Assembly: GCA_036521995.1 (NCBI GenBank)
Contig: DATDGR010000323.1
Coordinates: 1-32,836 of the forward strand
DNA from: Gp13-AA77 sp036521995
GTDB lineage: Bacteria; Acidobacteriota; Terriglobia; UBA7540
Reading direction: 5' to 3'
DNA: 32,836 bases
Shown: in pieces, positions 1-8,700 of the stretch
How positions within the stretch are numbered: position 1 is the first letter of the stretch
How the letters are laid out: the number at the start of each line of letters is the position of its first letter
Made by a program: the position numbers and the translations under genes
The notes under the pieces: model-generated
What the model was told of the DNA's origin: nothing
The model's input: the letters and a program-made list of their open reading frames with translations, nothing else
The model's database searches: none

Positions 1-141
1 GTGGGAGGAACTCCGTGATCGCATTCTCAAGGGGATCGCAGAAATTAACGCTTGTCCGGTGGTCCATCGTTGGAAGAAATTCGAGGCGCTCACAGTCCTC
101 ACCCAATAATGGATATACTTCAATGAAACGATATACTAGTA
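1..141 (+). mobile_element. Probable right end of an insertion sequence (IS630-like)
   Basis: A truncated transposase reading frame ends at 109 and is followed by short AT-rich DNA with a direct repeat GATATACT at 112-119 and 130-137, then CTAG at 136-139. An AT-rich block just after a transposase stop is what an IS terminal repeat would look like. The other end lies outside the window, so the terminal inverted repeat cannot be confirmed and the right border near 141 is a guess. IS630-type elements insert at TA, which is compatible with the TA dinucleotides here. Confidence 0.4.
2..109 (+). CDS. Transposase, C-terminal fragment (IS630-like, partial)
   Basis: An open frame enters from the left edge and stops at TAA 107-109, giving 35 residues. 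It contains ILKGIAEINACPVVHRWKKF, which resembles the C-terminal tail of DDE transposases of the IS630 type, where a helix with EIN precedes a short W-K segment. The catalytic DDE residues would lie upstream, outside the window. The family assignment comes from recalled similarity of a short tail only; another DDE family is possible. Whether the complete gene is intact cannot be told from here. Confidence 0.5.
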   Translation, partial: WEELRDRILKGIAEINACPVVHRWKKFEALTVLTQ

Positions 142-216
142 CCGAAGTAAGGTCATCGGCAGGGCGGGCGCCGAGTATGAGGGCTGAGAGGTGAAATTCT
201 TAGGTCGGCTTCCGAA

Positions 217-687
217 TTAGGGGTGCGTCAGAGGCGCGTGACGCGACCCGCGAGCAGATTTGGCTCCGGAGATTCTTGGACGTCCGCGAGCCGCTTTCCG
301 CTCTGCCGGGCGACGGCAGGCTGCGAGCCGGTCGGCAACCCCAAGCAATAGTCTGCGGTCCGGCTCGCTCATGTCCTTCCACAGCCCGTGCATTTCCATC
401 AGAAAGCGAGCTTCGGTCCCGGTCGGCCCGGCTTCGTCAGCCAGGTCTTCGAGGACACTGGGCTCGGGGTTGGGCGCGACCGGATGACCGGTGCCAGGGT
501 AGAAGAGCCAGTAGAGGGGAACGTCCAGAGCACGCGCAAACCGCTCCAGTGTCGGCAAGGCAGGGCGCATGTGCCCGCCTTCTACGCGGGAGATATAGCT
601 CCGGTACAGACCCGTTTCCCTTTCGATGTCCCCCTGAGAGAGATTCCTCTCCTCGCGCAGTTGCCGCAGCCGCTTACCGATATCCAT
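217..687 (-). CDS. XRE-family transcriptional regulator
   Basis: A 156-residue protein whose residues 3-62 form a Cro/C1-type helix-turn-helix: GKRLRQLREERNLSQGDI, then SYISRVEGG in the recognition-helix region, then LERFARALDVPLYWLFYPG. This domain binds DNA as a dimer. The rest (about 63-156) is low in recognisable features and ends in a basic Arg/Lys/Gly-rich tail that may add nonspecific DNA contact. Regulators with this DNA-binding domain followed by VPLY-LFY are frequent in Acidobacteriota. The ATG at 685-687 is preceded by only a weak GGA ribosome site. The gene stands alone, between an IS end and a long spacer, so its target is unknown; autoregulation would be usual for the family. 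Confidence 0.85.
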   Translation of the reverse strand: MDIGKRLRQLREERNLSQGDIERETGLYRSYISRVEGGHMRPALPTLERFARALDVPLYWLFYPGTGHPVAPNPEPSVLEDLADEAGPTGTEARFLMEMHGLWKDMSEPDRRLLLGVADRLAACRRPAERKAARGRPRISGAKSARGSRHAPLTHP

Positions 688-1530
688 GGACGATCATTCC
701 GAGGCAGCCCCGGCTAATCCCAAACCCTGGCTGGCCCGGAAAGGCATCGAGGCATCAGCCGCCGGGCACTGCCCAGCCCAGACCCGACCGTCAGATCAAC
801 GTCGGCCATCGTCTTGATCAGACTTCTTGGTTGCATCCTGTGGCCTCTTCATGATCAACCGACAGCGGCGCGTCCTGTCATAACTCTTAATATGGCATTG
901 AGATTTAAGAAAATGGGCATGGCTGCGAATAGGGAGACCGCTTTTGTTTGACCTTTATAATCTGTTGATTAAATTGTTGAAAAGCGGCACGACGCCCTCG
1001 CGTGTCTGACTGACGTATATTCTCTTCACACTTCGTTGTTCTCTATTGTGGGGAGTCTGTCTCAACCCCTTGACGCGGCCAACAGTCCGACATCTATTAT
1101 AGAATTATCAACTCGGCGATATCTCGCTAAGGCGGGACCGATCACAGATCCAAGGATCTGCGCCAGTCAGCCGCTATGCCTAGGCTCCATCCCTCACTTC
1201 GTCGGCCCGCCAGACAAAATTGACCAAGAATTGACTTGAGCGCTCAACTCCGGCGCCTCATCATTGGGTGTCCGGCCCACTTGGCCTTGAGTCGGGAGCG
1301 GGTTTCAGAAAGCAGTGCGCGATCGGACGGTTTAAGGGCGTCAGAGACCGGAGCCACGGACCATGCCACGGAACGAAGCCGGAATGTCCCTTGGAATCAG
1401 TCGAGACCCCCTCGACCTCTGCGGTCAACCCGACCGGAACAGAGGGGCCGCGGCGTGGGCGGCCACCTCATCGCTGAAGTGCTTTATATTCTTTCATATA
1501 AGATTTTCCCGGCAGGCGACTCGGGAAAAA

Positions 1531-1690
1531 ATCGAATTATGTACGAACGAACCCAGCGACTTGCTGAAATTAAACAACTTACTATTTTTGGAATTTTCGG
1601 AAACCCGGCAACTTGCTGATACGGAATGGATTAAGGGCATAAACCCAGCGACTTGTTGAAAAGGGGACTGTTAGGTCAAAAAAGAGGCCA
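1531..1690 (+). repeat. Three-box dispersed repeat element, copy 1
   Basis: Three boxes of the form AACCC(A/G)GC(G/A)ACTTG(C/T)TGA start at 1550, 1602 and 1642, i.e. 52 and 40 bases apart. Each box holds a small near-palindrome such as GCAACTTGC. The flanks ATCGAATT (1531-1538), TTGGAATT (1588-1595) and GTCAAAAAA (near 1675) also match the copy at 9305-9472, which lies in the opposite orientation with the same 52/40 spacing. The element sits in a gene-free spacer. No transposase or known repeat name can be attached to it. Confidence 0.7.
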
Positions 1691-1970
1691 AATTTGCAGC
1701 GCGGCCACCGAGTTTTGCGGCCTTTTCGCTCAATTATTTTCATGAATGGCCGAGAATGGCCATAAGTAACCCAAAATGAGTACCTTAATCGAAACTGCGG
1801 TTCAAGCAAAAAGTCCGGGCGCTGACGGTATGTGCTGAGTTTTCGCTCAAAATGAGCGCATCAAAGCGCCGAGTTGATCAGACACTTTGAGTCAACGGCT
1901 TGAAACCACGAAATCTCACCAGGAGCGCGATCCCTTCGTGAATCCGATGACGAACCGACGGACCCTCGTC

Positions 1971-2000
1971 TTGACCCGCGATGAATTGCAATCGGATACT
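1971..2000 (+). promoter_or_regulatory. Sigma-70-type promoter for the polysaccharide export genes
   Basis: TTGACC (1971-1976) and GATACT (1995-2000) are separated by 18 bases, a good match to the -35/-10 consensus. Transcription would start near 2007, about 25 bases before the small ORF at 2032 and about 177 bases before the export protein start. Assigned from sequence alone. Confidence 0.5.
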
Positions 2001-2031
2001 GAGTCAGGTAGAGTTAGATTGAGATGCTGGT

Positions 2032-2187
2032 ATGATTAAGCTGACCACCGTGAGATCAGAGCGGCGGTGCCAGCCGCTCGACGGACCCGGCGACACGACA
2101 CTCATCTTCGAGCCCGAGGTGGCCGATAGGTTGAGGATGGCTTGTTGTCACGCGTGGATAAGCTCAACTGGAGAATTCGCAGAATGA
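2032..2187 (+). CDS. Possible 51-residue leader ORF coupled to the export gene
   Basis: An ATG at 2032 opens a 51-codon frame whose TGA (2185-2187) overlaps the preferred ATG of the next gene in an ATGA arrangement, typical of translational coupling. It begins just downstream of the putative promoter. The product starts MIKLTTVRSERRC and resembles no family I know; it has two adjacent Cys and no membrane segment. The upstream ribosome site is weak. It could be a chance frame, so this is a tentative call resting on the overlap and promoter position. Confidence 0.3.
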   Translation: MIKLTTVRSERRCQPLDGPGDTTLIFEPEVADRLRMACCHAWISSTGEFAE

Positions 2188-2852
2188 TGAGGGTGAAGAT
2201 AGGCATGATCCGCGTGACCTTCGCTTTCACGGTGCTGCCCGTGCTGCTCTGGGCCGGCCCCGGAGGCAGCCCACAACAGAACCAGCGGGCTGCGGGAGGC
2301 AGCGCCACCGCCCAGCCCTCTTCGACGCAGCCGGCCTCAGCACCACCGGCGGTGTCGGCGGTGGCTTCGCCAAACTACATTATTCAACCTCAGGACGTGC
2401 TGGAAGTCCAAGTCTGGAAGGAGCCGGAGGTCACGAAGACAGTGCCCGTTCGACCTGACGGCAAAATCTCACTTCCCTTGCTCAACGACGTTCAAGCGGC
2501 CGGGCTCACTGCCGCCGGCCTGACCGCGGACATCAGTGAGAAGCTTAAGAAGTTCATCTCGGATCCCCAAGTGACCGTGATCGTCACCCAAGTCAACAGC
2601 CAGCGAATGTACGTAATGGGCGAAGTGTTGCGAGGTGGAACGTATCCATTGCTGCCGGGAATGACCGTCTTGCAGGGTCTTTCGGATGCCGGTGGCTTCA
2701 CCCCTTTCGCCAATCCCAAGAAGATCTATGTGCTTCGGGATCAGGGCGGAAAACAAGTGAAGCTCCCCTTCAATTACAAGGACGTGGTTAAGGGCGACAG
2801 GCCGGACGAAAACATCGCCTTGAGGGCGGGGGACACCATCGTTGTACCTTGA
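2184..2852 (+). CDS. Polysaccharide biosynthesis/export protein (Wza/KpsD-like, SLBB)
   Basis: A 222-residue periplasmic or outer-membrane protein of the polysaccharide-export family, which moves capsule or exopolysaccharide across the outer membrane. A signal peptide covers about residues 1-27 (basic start, then VTFAFTVLPVLLWAG), followed by a Pro/Ser/Gln-rich linker. The Poly_export domain runs from YIIQPQDVLEVQVWKEPE to the SDPQVTVIV strand; an SLBB-type domain follows with YVMGEVLRGGTYPL and ends in LRAGDTIVVP. It is shorter than Wza and has no lipobox Cys, so it is probably not a lipoprotein. I chose the ATG at 2184 because GGAG lies about 10 bases upstream and the signal peptide then starts normally; a TTG at 2142 and an ATG at 2205 are alternatives. 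The chain-length protein gene follows after 114 bases. Confidence 0.88.
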   Translation: MMRVKIGMIRVTFAFTVLPVLLWAGPGGSPQQNQRAAGGSATAQPSSTQPASAPPAVSAVASPNYIIQPQDVLEVQVWKEPEVTKTVPVRPDGKISLPLLNDVQAAGLTAAGLTADISEKLKKFISDPQVTVIVTQVNSQRMYVMGEVLRGGTYPLLPGMTVLQGLSDAGGFTPFANPKKIYVLRDQGGKQVKLPFNYKDVVKGDRPDENIALRAGDTIVVP

Positions 2853-2966
2853 CAGGCTGGGGGAGCGGTCCTTTGAGGCCGGCAAAGATCGACTTTCCGG
2901 ACAGGCTGCGCGCTGACAGCCCGGGCGGCTAAGTCTCACAGGCGGAAACAGGAAACAGAGGTCGAC

Positions 2967-4616
2967 ATGATCGGCAATCGAGAGATGAGTCTTGAAGATT
3001 ACACGAAGATCCTGCGCCGCAGGCTGCGCTGGGTCCTGCTGCCGGCCGTTTTGGGCGCGCTGGTCGGTTACCTCGTCACGCTGGTCATTCCCCCGGAATA
3101 CACTTCCGTCAGCTTGCTGCTGATCGAGCGTCCGACGGTGCCTAAGGACCTGGTGGAGTCGACGGCCACCGATGATCTTTTCACGCGCCTGGCCACGATG
3201 CAAGAGCAGATTGAGAGCCGGACCCGGCTCCAACCCCTCATTGAACGCTACGACCTGTACAAAGGCGAGCGAAAAAAATCCATGGAAGATGCGGTGGAAG
3301 AGATGCGGAAAGCCATCAGCATCCAGGAGGTGGAGTGGAGCAGTGCCTTGGCGAAAACCACCAACAAGCAGCCGGTGCCAGGCTTCACCATCAGCTTCAC
3401 CTCCGATAACGCGCGGCAGGCCCAGCAGGTGAACACCGAACTTACCTCCATGTTCATGGGCGAGAACCTGCAGCAGCATGAGGACGCGGCCCGCGGCACT
3501 GCAGATTTTCTCGCCAATCAACTGACCGACGCCAAGCGCGCCCTGGACGAGCAGGACGCAAAGCTGGCTGAGTTCAAGCGCAAGAACCTGGGTGCGCTGC
3601 CAGAGGACCAGGGGTCGAATCTGCAGGTGCTGGGCACCCTCAATACACAGCTCGCATCGGTCACTGAGGAACTCAACCGGTCTGAACAGGACAAGGCCTA
3701 TGCCCAGTCTTTGCTCTCGCAGCAGGAGGCCGCCTGGAAGGCGTCGCAAAGTGGCCCTGACAACGTCTCCACCGAGACGCTCCAGGATCAGCTCAACAAG
3801 ATGAAGGCCTCGCTGGCAATGCTGCAAGGCCGTTACACCGAAGACTACCCGGACGTGGTGAAGCTGAAGAGTAACATCGTCCAGGTCGAAAAGCAGATTG
3901 CGGATCAGAATGCGCAGCAGGCCAGCGCTCAAAGTCCTTCCGGCCAAAACTCGGCTGCGCAGAAGCCGGTCGCGCCGGACGCCACCGCCCAGAACCTGGG
4001 AGGGCCAGCCTCGGGTGCCGGAGCGCCGGCTTCCGGGCAGGCATCGGACGCTCCTCCTTCAATCCAGCAATTGCGCGCCCGCCTGAAGCAGACCGAGATT
4101 TTCATCAAGGCCAAGACGCAGGAACAGGCGAAACTGCAGCAACAGATCCGATCCTACGAGTCACGGCTTCAAGTGACCCCGGCGGTTGAAGAAGAGTACA
4201 AACAACTCTCGATGGGACACGACCAGGCGTTGAAGTTCTATAACGCCTTGCTCGCGAGCCGTGACCAATCCCAGATGTCGGTCGACCTCGAGACCGAGGG
4301 CAAAGGCGAGCATTTCAACGTGCTGGATTCGGCGAACCTGCCGCAGCAGCCGTCCTTCCCCGTGTGGTGGCAGTTTGCCTTGGGGGGCCTGGCGGGCGGA
4401 CTGGTGATCGGGATGGGTCTCGCCGTGATCCTCGAATTGAAGGACAAGGCGATCCGCGACGAGCGTGACGTCGAGTTCTACCTATCGCTGCCCACTCTAG
4501 GCCTGGTCCCGACCATCGGGGTTGAAAACGGCAAAAACGGTAAAGGCGGCTTCCTCAGGAGAGGGCGGAAGCATCCCGAGCTTCAGGCCGCGGGCGCCTC
4601 GGACGGCGGGAAATAG
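2967..4616 (+). CDS. Chain-length determinant protein (Wzz/GumC family)
   Basis: A 549-residue inner-membrane polysaccharide co-polymerase that controls length and export of exopolysaccharide. Transmembrane segments lie at about 22-43 and 468-489. Between them are an N-terminal Wzz domain, a long Glu/Gln/Lys-rich coiled-coil region (about 185-305 and 375-415) and an Ala/Pro/Gly-rich linker (about 318-360). The stretch before the second membrane segment, LDSANLPQQPSFP, is the Pro-rich signature of the family. After the second segment only a short basic tail follows, so the BY-kinase domain found in some homologues is missing. ATG 2967 has AGAGG about 6 bases upstream. It forms a unit with the export gene, but no glycosyltransferase, flippase or polymerase is nearby, so the rest of the pathway must be elsewhere. 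Confidence 0.9.
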   Translation: MIGNREMSLEDYTKILRRRLRWVLLPAVLGALVGYLVTLVIPPEYTSVSLLLIERPTVPKDLVESTATDDLFTRLATMQEQIESRTRLQPLIERYDLYKGERKKSMEDAVEEMRKAISIQEVEWSSALAKTTNKQPVPGFTISFTSDNARQAQQVNTELTSMFMGENLQQHEDAARGTADFLANQLTDAKRALDEQDAKLAEFKRKNLGALPEDQGSNLQVLGTLNTQLASVTEELNRSEQDKAYAQSLLSQQEAAWKASQSGPDNVSTETLQDQLNKMKASLAMLQGRYTEDYPDVVKLKSNIVQVEKQIADQNAQQASAQSPSGQNSAAQKPVAPDATAQNLGGPASGAGAPASGQASDAPPSIQQLRARLKQTEIFIKAKTQEQAKLQQQIRSYESRLQVTPAVEEEYKQLSMGHDQALKFYNALLASRDQSQMSVDLETEGKGEHFNVLDSANLPQQPSFPVWWQFALGGLAGGLVIGMGLAVILELKDKAIRDERDVEFYLSLPTLGLVPTIGVENGKNGKGGFLRRGRKHPELQAAGASDGGK

Positions 4617-4670
4617 GTCAGGCGCCCGGCCGGCCGCCCTCAGGTACTGCGAGGCTGGACCGTTTCTCAG

Positions 4671-5657
4671 TCACCGGTTCACAAAAGCCATCATGGCCGC
4701 CGCATATCGGGTTCCGGCGGCCGCCCCCACCGGCGCTACTTCGTCGATTCGCCGCAGGTCTTCAGCCGTCAGTCGGATTTCGAGCGCGCGCACGTTTTCT
4801 TCCAGATACTTCCGCCGCTTTGTTCCCGGAATGGGAACAATGTCCTCACCTTGCCGCAGCACCCAGGCTAAGGCCAGTTGCGAAGGCGTGCAGCCCTTTC
4901 CGGCCGCGATCTCCTCGATGCGCTGTACCAGATCAAGATTCTTCTGAAAGTTCTGGCCCTGGAAGCGCGGCGAGGTGCGGCGCCAGTCATCCGGTGCCAA
5001 ATCTTCGAAGCGCCTGATCTGGCCGGCCAGAAACCCTCGGCCCAGCGGGCTGTAAGCCACGAAACCGACTCCGAGCTCGCGGCACGTGGCCAGGATATCA
5101 GCCTCCGGTTCGCGGCTCCACAGCGAGTACTCCGTCTGCAGCGCGGCGATGGGATGCACCTTGACCGCGCGGCGCAAGGTCTCGGGACTCGCTTCCGAGA
5201 GCCCGAGGTAGCGCACCTTCCCTTCGCGAACCAGATCCGCCATCGCGCCCACGGTGTCCTCGATCGGAGTTGTCGGATCAACCCGATGCTGGTAATAGAG
5301 GTCGATGGTCTCGATGCTGAGGCGCTGCAGGCTGGCGTCGCACGCCGAGCGCACATACTCGGGCCGGCCATTGATGGTGCGAGTCTCGGTGCCCGGAACG
5401 CGCACGATGCCGAACTTGGTGGCTACCATCACCTGCGGGCGACGGCCACGAATGGCGCGGCCCACCAGCTCCTCGTTAAGGTGGGGCCCGTAGGCATCGG
5501 CCGTGTCGAGGAAGTTGACGCCGAGTTCGAGCGCGCGGTGAATAGTGGCCACTGACTCCTGATCGTCGCGCGGTCCGTAGAACTCCGACATGCCCATGCA
5601 ACCCAGTCCGATCTCCGAAACTCTCAGTCCGCTGCGGCCCAGTTCTCTCGTTTTCAT
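4671..5657 (-). CDS. Aldo/keto reductase
   Basis: A 328-residue cytosolic NAD(P)H-dependent oxidoreductase of the AKR superfamily that reduces aldehydes or ketones. The catalytic tetrad is visible: Asp51 (in FLDTADAYG), Tyr56, Lys81 (VATKFG) and His124 (YYQHRVDP). The N-terminus MKTRELGRSGLRVSEIGLGC and the segment GYSPLGRGFLAG-like at about residue 207 are typical of the AKR13/YakC group of plant-auxin-induced-protein-like reductases. Length is normal. Start ATG 5655-5657 is preceded by a strong GGGAGG site. The SNF2 helicase gene lies 109 bases upstream on the same strand; no functional link is evident. The substrate cannot be deduced. Confidence 0.93.
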   Translation of the reverse strand: MKTRELGRSGLRVSEIGLGCMGMSEFYGPRDDQESVATIHRALELGVNFLDTADAYGPHLNEELVGRAIRGRRPQVMVATKFGIVRVPGTETRTINGRPEYVRSACDASLQRLSIETIDLYYQHRVDPTTPIEDTVGAMADLVREGKVRYLGLSEASPETLRRAVKVHPIAALQTEYSLWSREPEADILATCRELGVGFVAYSPLGRGFLAGQIRRFEDLAPDDWRRTSPRFQGQNFQKNLDLVQRIEEIAAGKGCTPSQLALAWVLRQGEDIVPIPGTKRRKYLEENVRALEIRLTAEDLRRIDEVAPVGAAAGTRYAAAMMAFVNR

Positions 5658-5766
5658 GCAGGTCCTCCCTTTGATGGCTCCACTCGCAGTAGGCTATATG
5701 GATAGGCAACCATTATTCGGCCGGGTGTCCTCGCAGCCGTGATCGAGCCTACGGTGCGGCGGCCGG

Positions 5767-8700
5767 CTACGAAAGCAGGAGCTCCAGGTCTTCGCGACGC
5801 AGGCCCCGGAGCAGGCTGTTGTCCGCGCTGATGATGGCGGCGGCCAGATCGCGTTTGGTTTTTTGCAATTCGAGCACCTTTTCTTCCACTGTGTTGCGCG
5901 CGATCAGCCGGTAAGCGAAGACCTGGCGCGTCTGGCCGATACGATGCGCGCGGTCCACCGCCTGCGCTTCCACGGCCGGGTTCCACCAAGGGTCTAGCAG
6001 GAACACATACTCGGCCGCCGTCAGGTTCAGGCCCAGGCCGCCCGCTTTCAGACTCACCAGGAACAGCCGGGAGTCCGCACTCTTCTGAAAGCGCTCCACG
6101 GGCGTCTGCCGGTCACGAGTGGCCCCGTCGAGGTACTCGTAATCGATGCCCTCGCCTTCCAGGCGGTCGCGAACGATCCTGAGCAGGCTGGTGAACTGCG
6201 AGAACACCAGCGCCTTGTGCCCTTCATCCAGGACCTCGCGCAGTTGCTCCAGCAGCACCTCCAGTTTGGCGCTGTTCTCACCGGTGCGCTGGGCGTCGAT
6301 CAGGCCAGGATGGCAGGCGGCCTGGCGCAGGCGCAGCAACGCCTCCAACACCTGGATCTTGGACTTTGCCAGGCCCTCCGCCTCGATCCGCTTGAGCAGC
6401 GCGTTGCGGTAGTGCTGGCGCAGCTCATCATAGAGCTTACGTTGCACGGGCTCCATCTCGCAATAAACCGTCTGCTCAGTTTTGGGCGGAAGTTCGCGGG
6501 CCACCTGCTCCTTGGTGCGGCGCAGGATGAACGGCCGCAGCGCATGGGCCAGCAGCCGGCGGGTCTCTTCGTCGGGATTTCGTCCCGCTCCGACATTCAG
6601 CTTGAACACACTGGCCGCTCCCAGCATGCCCGGATTGAGAAACTCGAACAGAGCCCAAAGTTCGCCCAGGTGATTTTCAACCGGCGTGCCGCTGAGCGCC
6701 AGACGATGTCCACCGCGAAGCAGACGCACGGCCTTGGCTGCCTCCGTCCCTGCATTCTTGACGGCCTGGGCCTCGTCGAGCACCACGTAATCGAACTCGA
6801 TCTCTTTGAGGTGCAGCGCGTCCCGGCGCAAGGTGCCATAAGTGGTGAGGATTAAGTCGTAAGCGGCAAAATCAGCGCCCTTGCGCGCCACACCGGTGTA
6901 ATCGAACACCCGCAATTTCGGGGTGAAACGCTCCGCTTCCTGCTTCCAGTTGAAAACCAGCGACCGAGGAACCACAACCAGCGACGGACCCGCCGGCCTG
7001 CCCGCGGCGCGCAACTCGCGGCGCGTTTCGAGCAGCGCCAGCACCTGCGCGGTCTTGCCCACTCCCATGTCGTCGGCCAGGCAGCCGCCCAAGGAGAAGC
7101 GGCGCAGAAATTGCATCCAGCCCAGACCCTCGCGCTGGTAATCGCGCAAGCGTCCCACAAAACCTGCCGGCTGTGGCGCTGGATCAACACCCTGAAAGCA
7201 GCACAGTTCCTGGCGGACGCGGGCAAAGGTCTCGTCGCAACGGGCCTCCGGCTGCACCGCCAGCAAGGCATCCAGCAGTCCGGCCTGGCTCGAGCGGAAC
7301 CGGATGTGGCCCTTCTCCGGCGTCCCCAGTCCGGCCAGTATGCCGATGCGGCGTAGCCATTCCTCCGGCAGCACTCCGTAAGTGCCGTCGTCCAACCGCA
7401 CCATGCTCTCGCCCCGGCGCAGCGCTTCCAGCAATTGCGGCAGTTTCGCCGCGTGTTCACCGTACTTCACCTTGCCGTGCAACTCGAACCAGTCCACGCC
7501 GCTCGACACCTCGAGCTGGAAGGCGCCGGGCCGCCGGAAAACCTTGCCCTCGGCTTCGATATGCCACCCAGCTTCCAGCAGCACCCGCACGATCCGCGGC
7601 AATTTGCCGGGCGCCATCTCCCAGGCTGGAGCCTCCCAGTAAGCCGCGTCGCGGAACTTAAGACCCAACTCCTCCAGCAGCCGGGCAGCGGCTTTTTCCG
7701 CCTCCGAATCGCGCCGCAGAAACCGCCGCGCGGCTGCATCGTAGACCCCCGGAGCGCGATCCAGAGCGGGCACGACCCGGCCGTCGTAGTCGAACGACAA
7801 ATCCGCCCGCAGCTTCTCGACGGCCGGCGGAACGTGGCGCGAGGTGCGGATTTTCAGGCCAGGCTTCGGCTGGAGCCTCACCTCCTCATAGCGCAGCTCC
7901 TCGGGCACCTGCGGCGCAGGGAGACCGGGCGAGCGGAGCAGCACCGCCAGCAGTTCATCGCGATCTTTCTCCGGCGCCTTGATATAGCCCACTTTGCGGA
8001 GGTGCAGCACCCAATCGAAAGGCGTGTCTTCAGCGAGCGGCGCCACCCGGTCGTGCGTGAATACCAGCCCGCCTTTGATGAGCAGCGACGGAGTCAACAG
8101 CTCCATGCGCTCCTCTCGGCGGGACAAGACGCCACTGACCACCCATTCGCCCTGGTCGCTGCGGTACATCTCGATCTCAAGGCGCCAGGGACCGCCCTCG
8201 TCCCACGCGACGGGGACCAAGGCATCGCGTTCCAGGCGGTCGCGCAGAAAGCAGCGCCCCGTGCGGGCCGCCAAGGCCATGACTTTTTCCGCCAGGGGGT
8301 ACAAGACCAGGAAAGTTCCGGGGAGCCGCTCGCTCGCGCTCGAGTGACCCCAGTTGTAATACTGGATGCCGCCGGCCAGCGCCGACAGGATTTCGCGGTC
8401 CTCCGGCGCCGGCAGCTGGGGGATCTGGCCGCGCCTCAGAAAGAGGGGATCGCTGCGCGTCCAATTGCCATCCGCTTTGCGGTCGCGCACTGCCATGGAG
8501 AGGGCGAGGCAGCCCGCCTCCACGCTGGAGTCTAGCTCCACAATGTAGTGGATCTGCCGCTTGGCAGGCCAGACGCTGCCGGACCGGGCGGCCTGCTCGC
8601 GAGCGGCTACGATATCGGAGATCTGGCTGCGCCATGCGGGCGGCCTGGGCGCAAGCCGAATCGCCGACGGCGGAAGCCGCAAGCCTCTTTCGACTTGCCC

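Larger units (their letters stand above)
688..2031. other. Long spacer without a convincing gene
   Basis: These 1.3 kb hold only short overlapping frames on both strands with no recognisable domain. The block 860-1140 is AT-richer than the rest. A promoter-like pair, TTGACG at 1070-1075 and TATTAT at 1095-1100, has a long 19-base spacer and no gene behind it. A three-box repeat element lies at 1531-1690. A small direct repeat GAATGGCC occurs near 1744 and 1755. The right end carries the promoter of the polysaccharide genes. It may be a decayed region next to the IS end, or may hide an RNA gene I cannot recognise. Confidence 0.5.

Noticed and set aside
1236..1659. Overlapping frames of 98-127 codons in the long spacer
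   Set aside because: No domain, composition like random GC-rich DNA, and both run into the three-box repeat element.
1543..1662. CRISPR array suggested by three spaced boxes
   Set aside because: The boxes are short and diverged, spacing is uneven (52 and 40), and no cas gene is present.
2469..3947. Long minus-strand open frame (492 codons) opposite the export and chain-length genes
   Set aside because: It lies antisense to two well-supported genes, crosses their intergenic gap, has no recognisable domain, and is explained by high GC codon use on the other strand.
5689..5752. 7-bp inverted repeat GTAGGCT/AGCCTAC upstream of the reductase gene
   Set aside because: Short arms and a 50-base spacer; likely by chance.
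7435..8535. Plus-strand 366-codon frame inside the SNF2 helicase region
   Set aside because: It is antisense to a helicase with all motifs in place and has no domain of its own.
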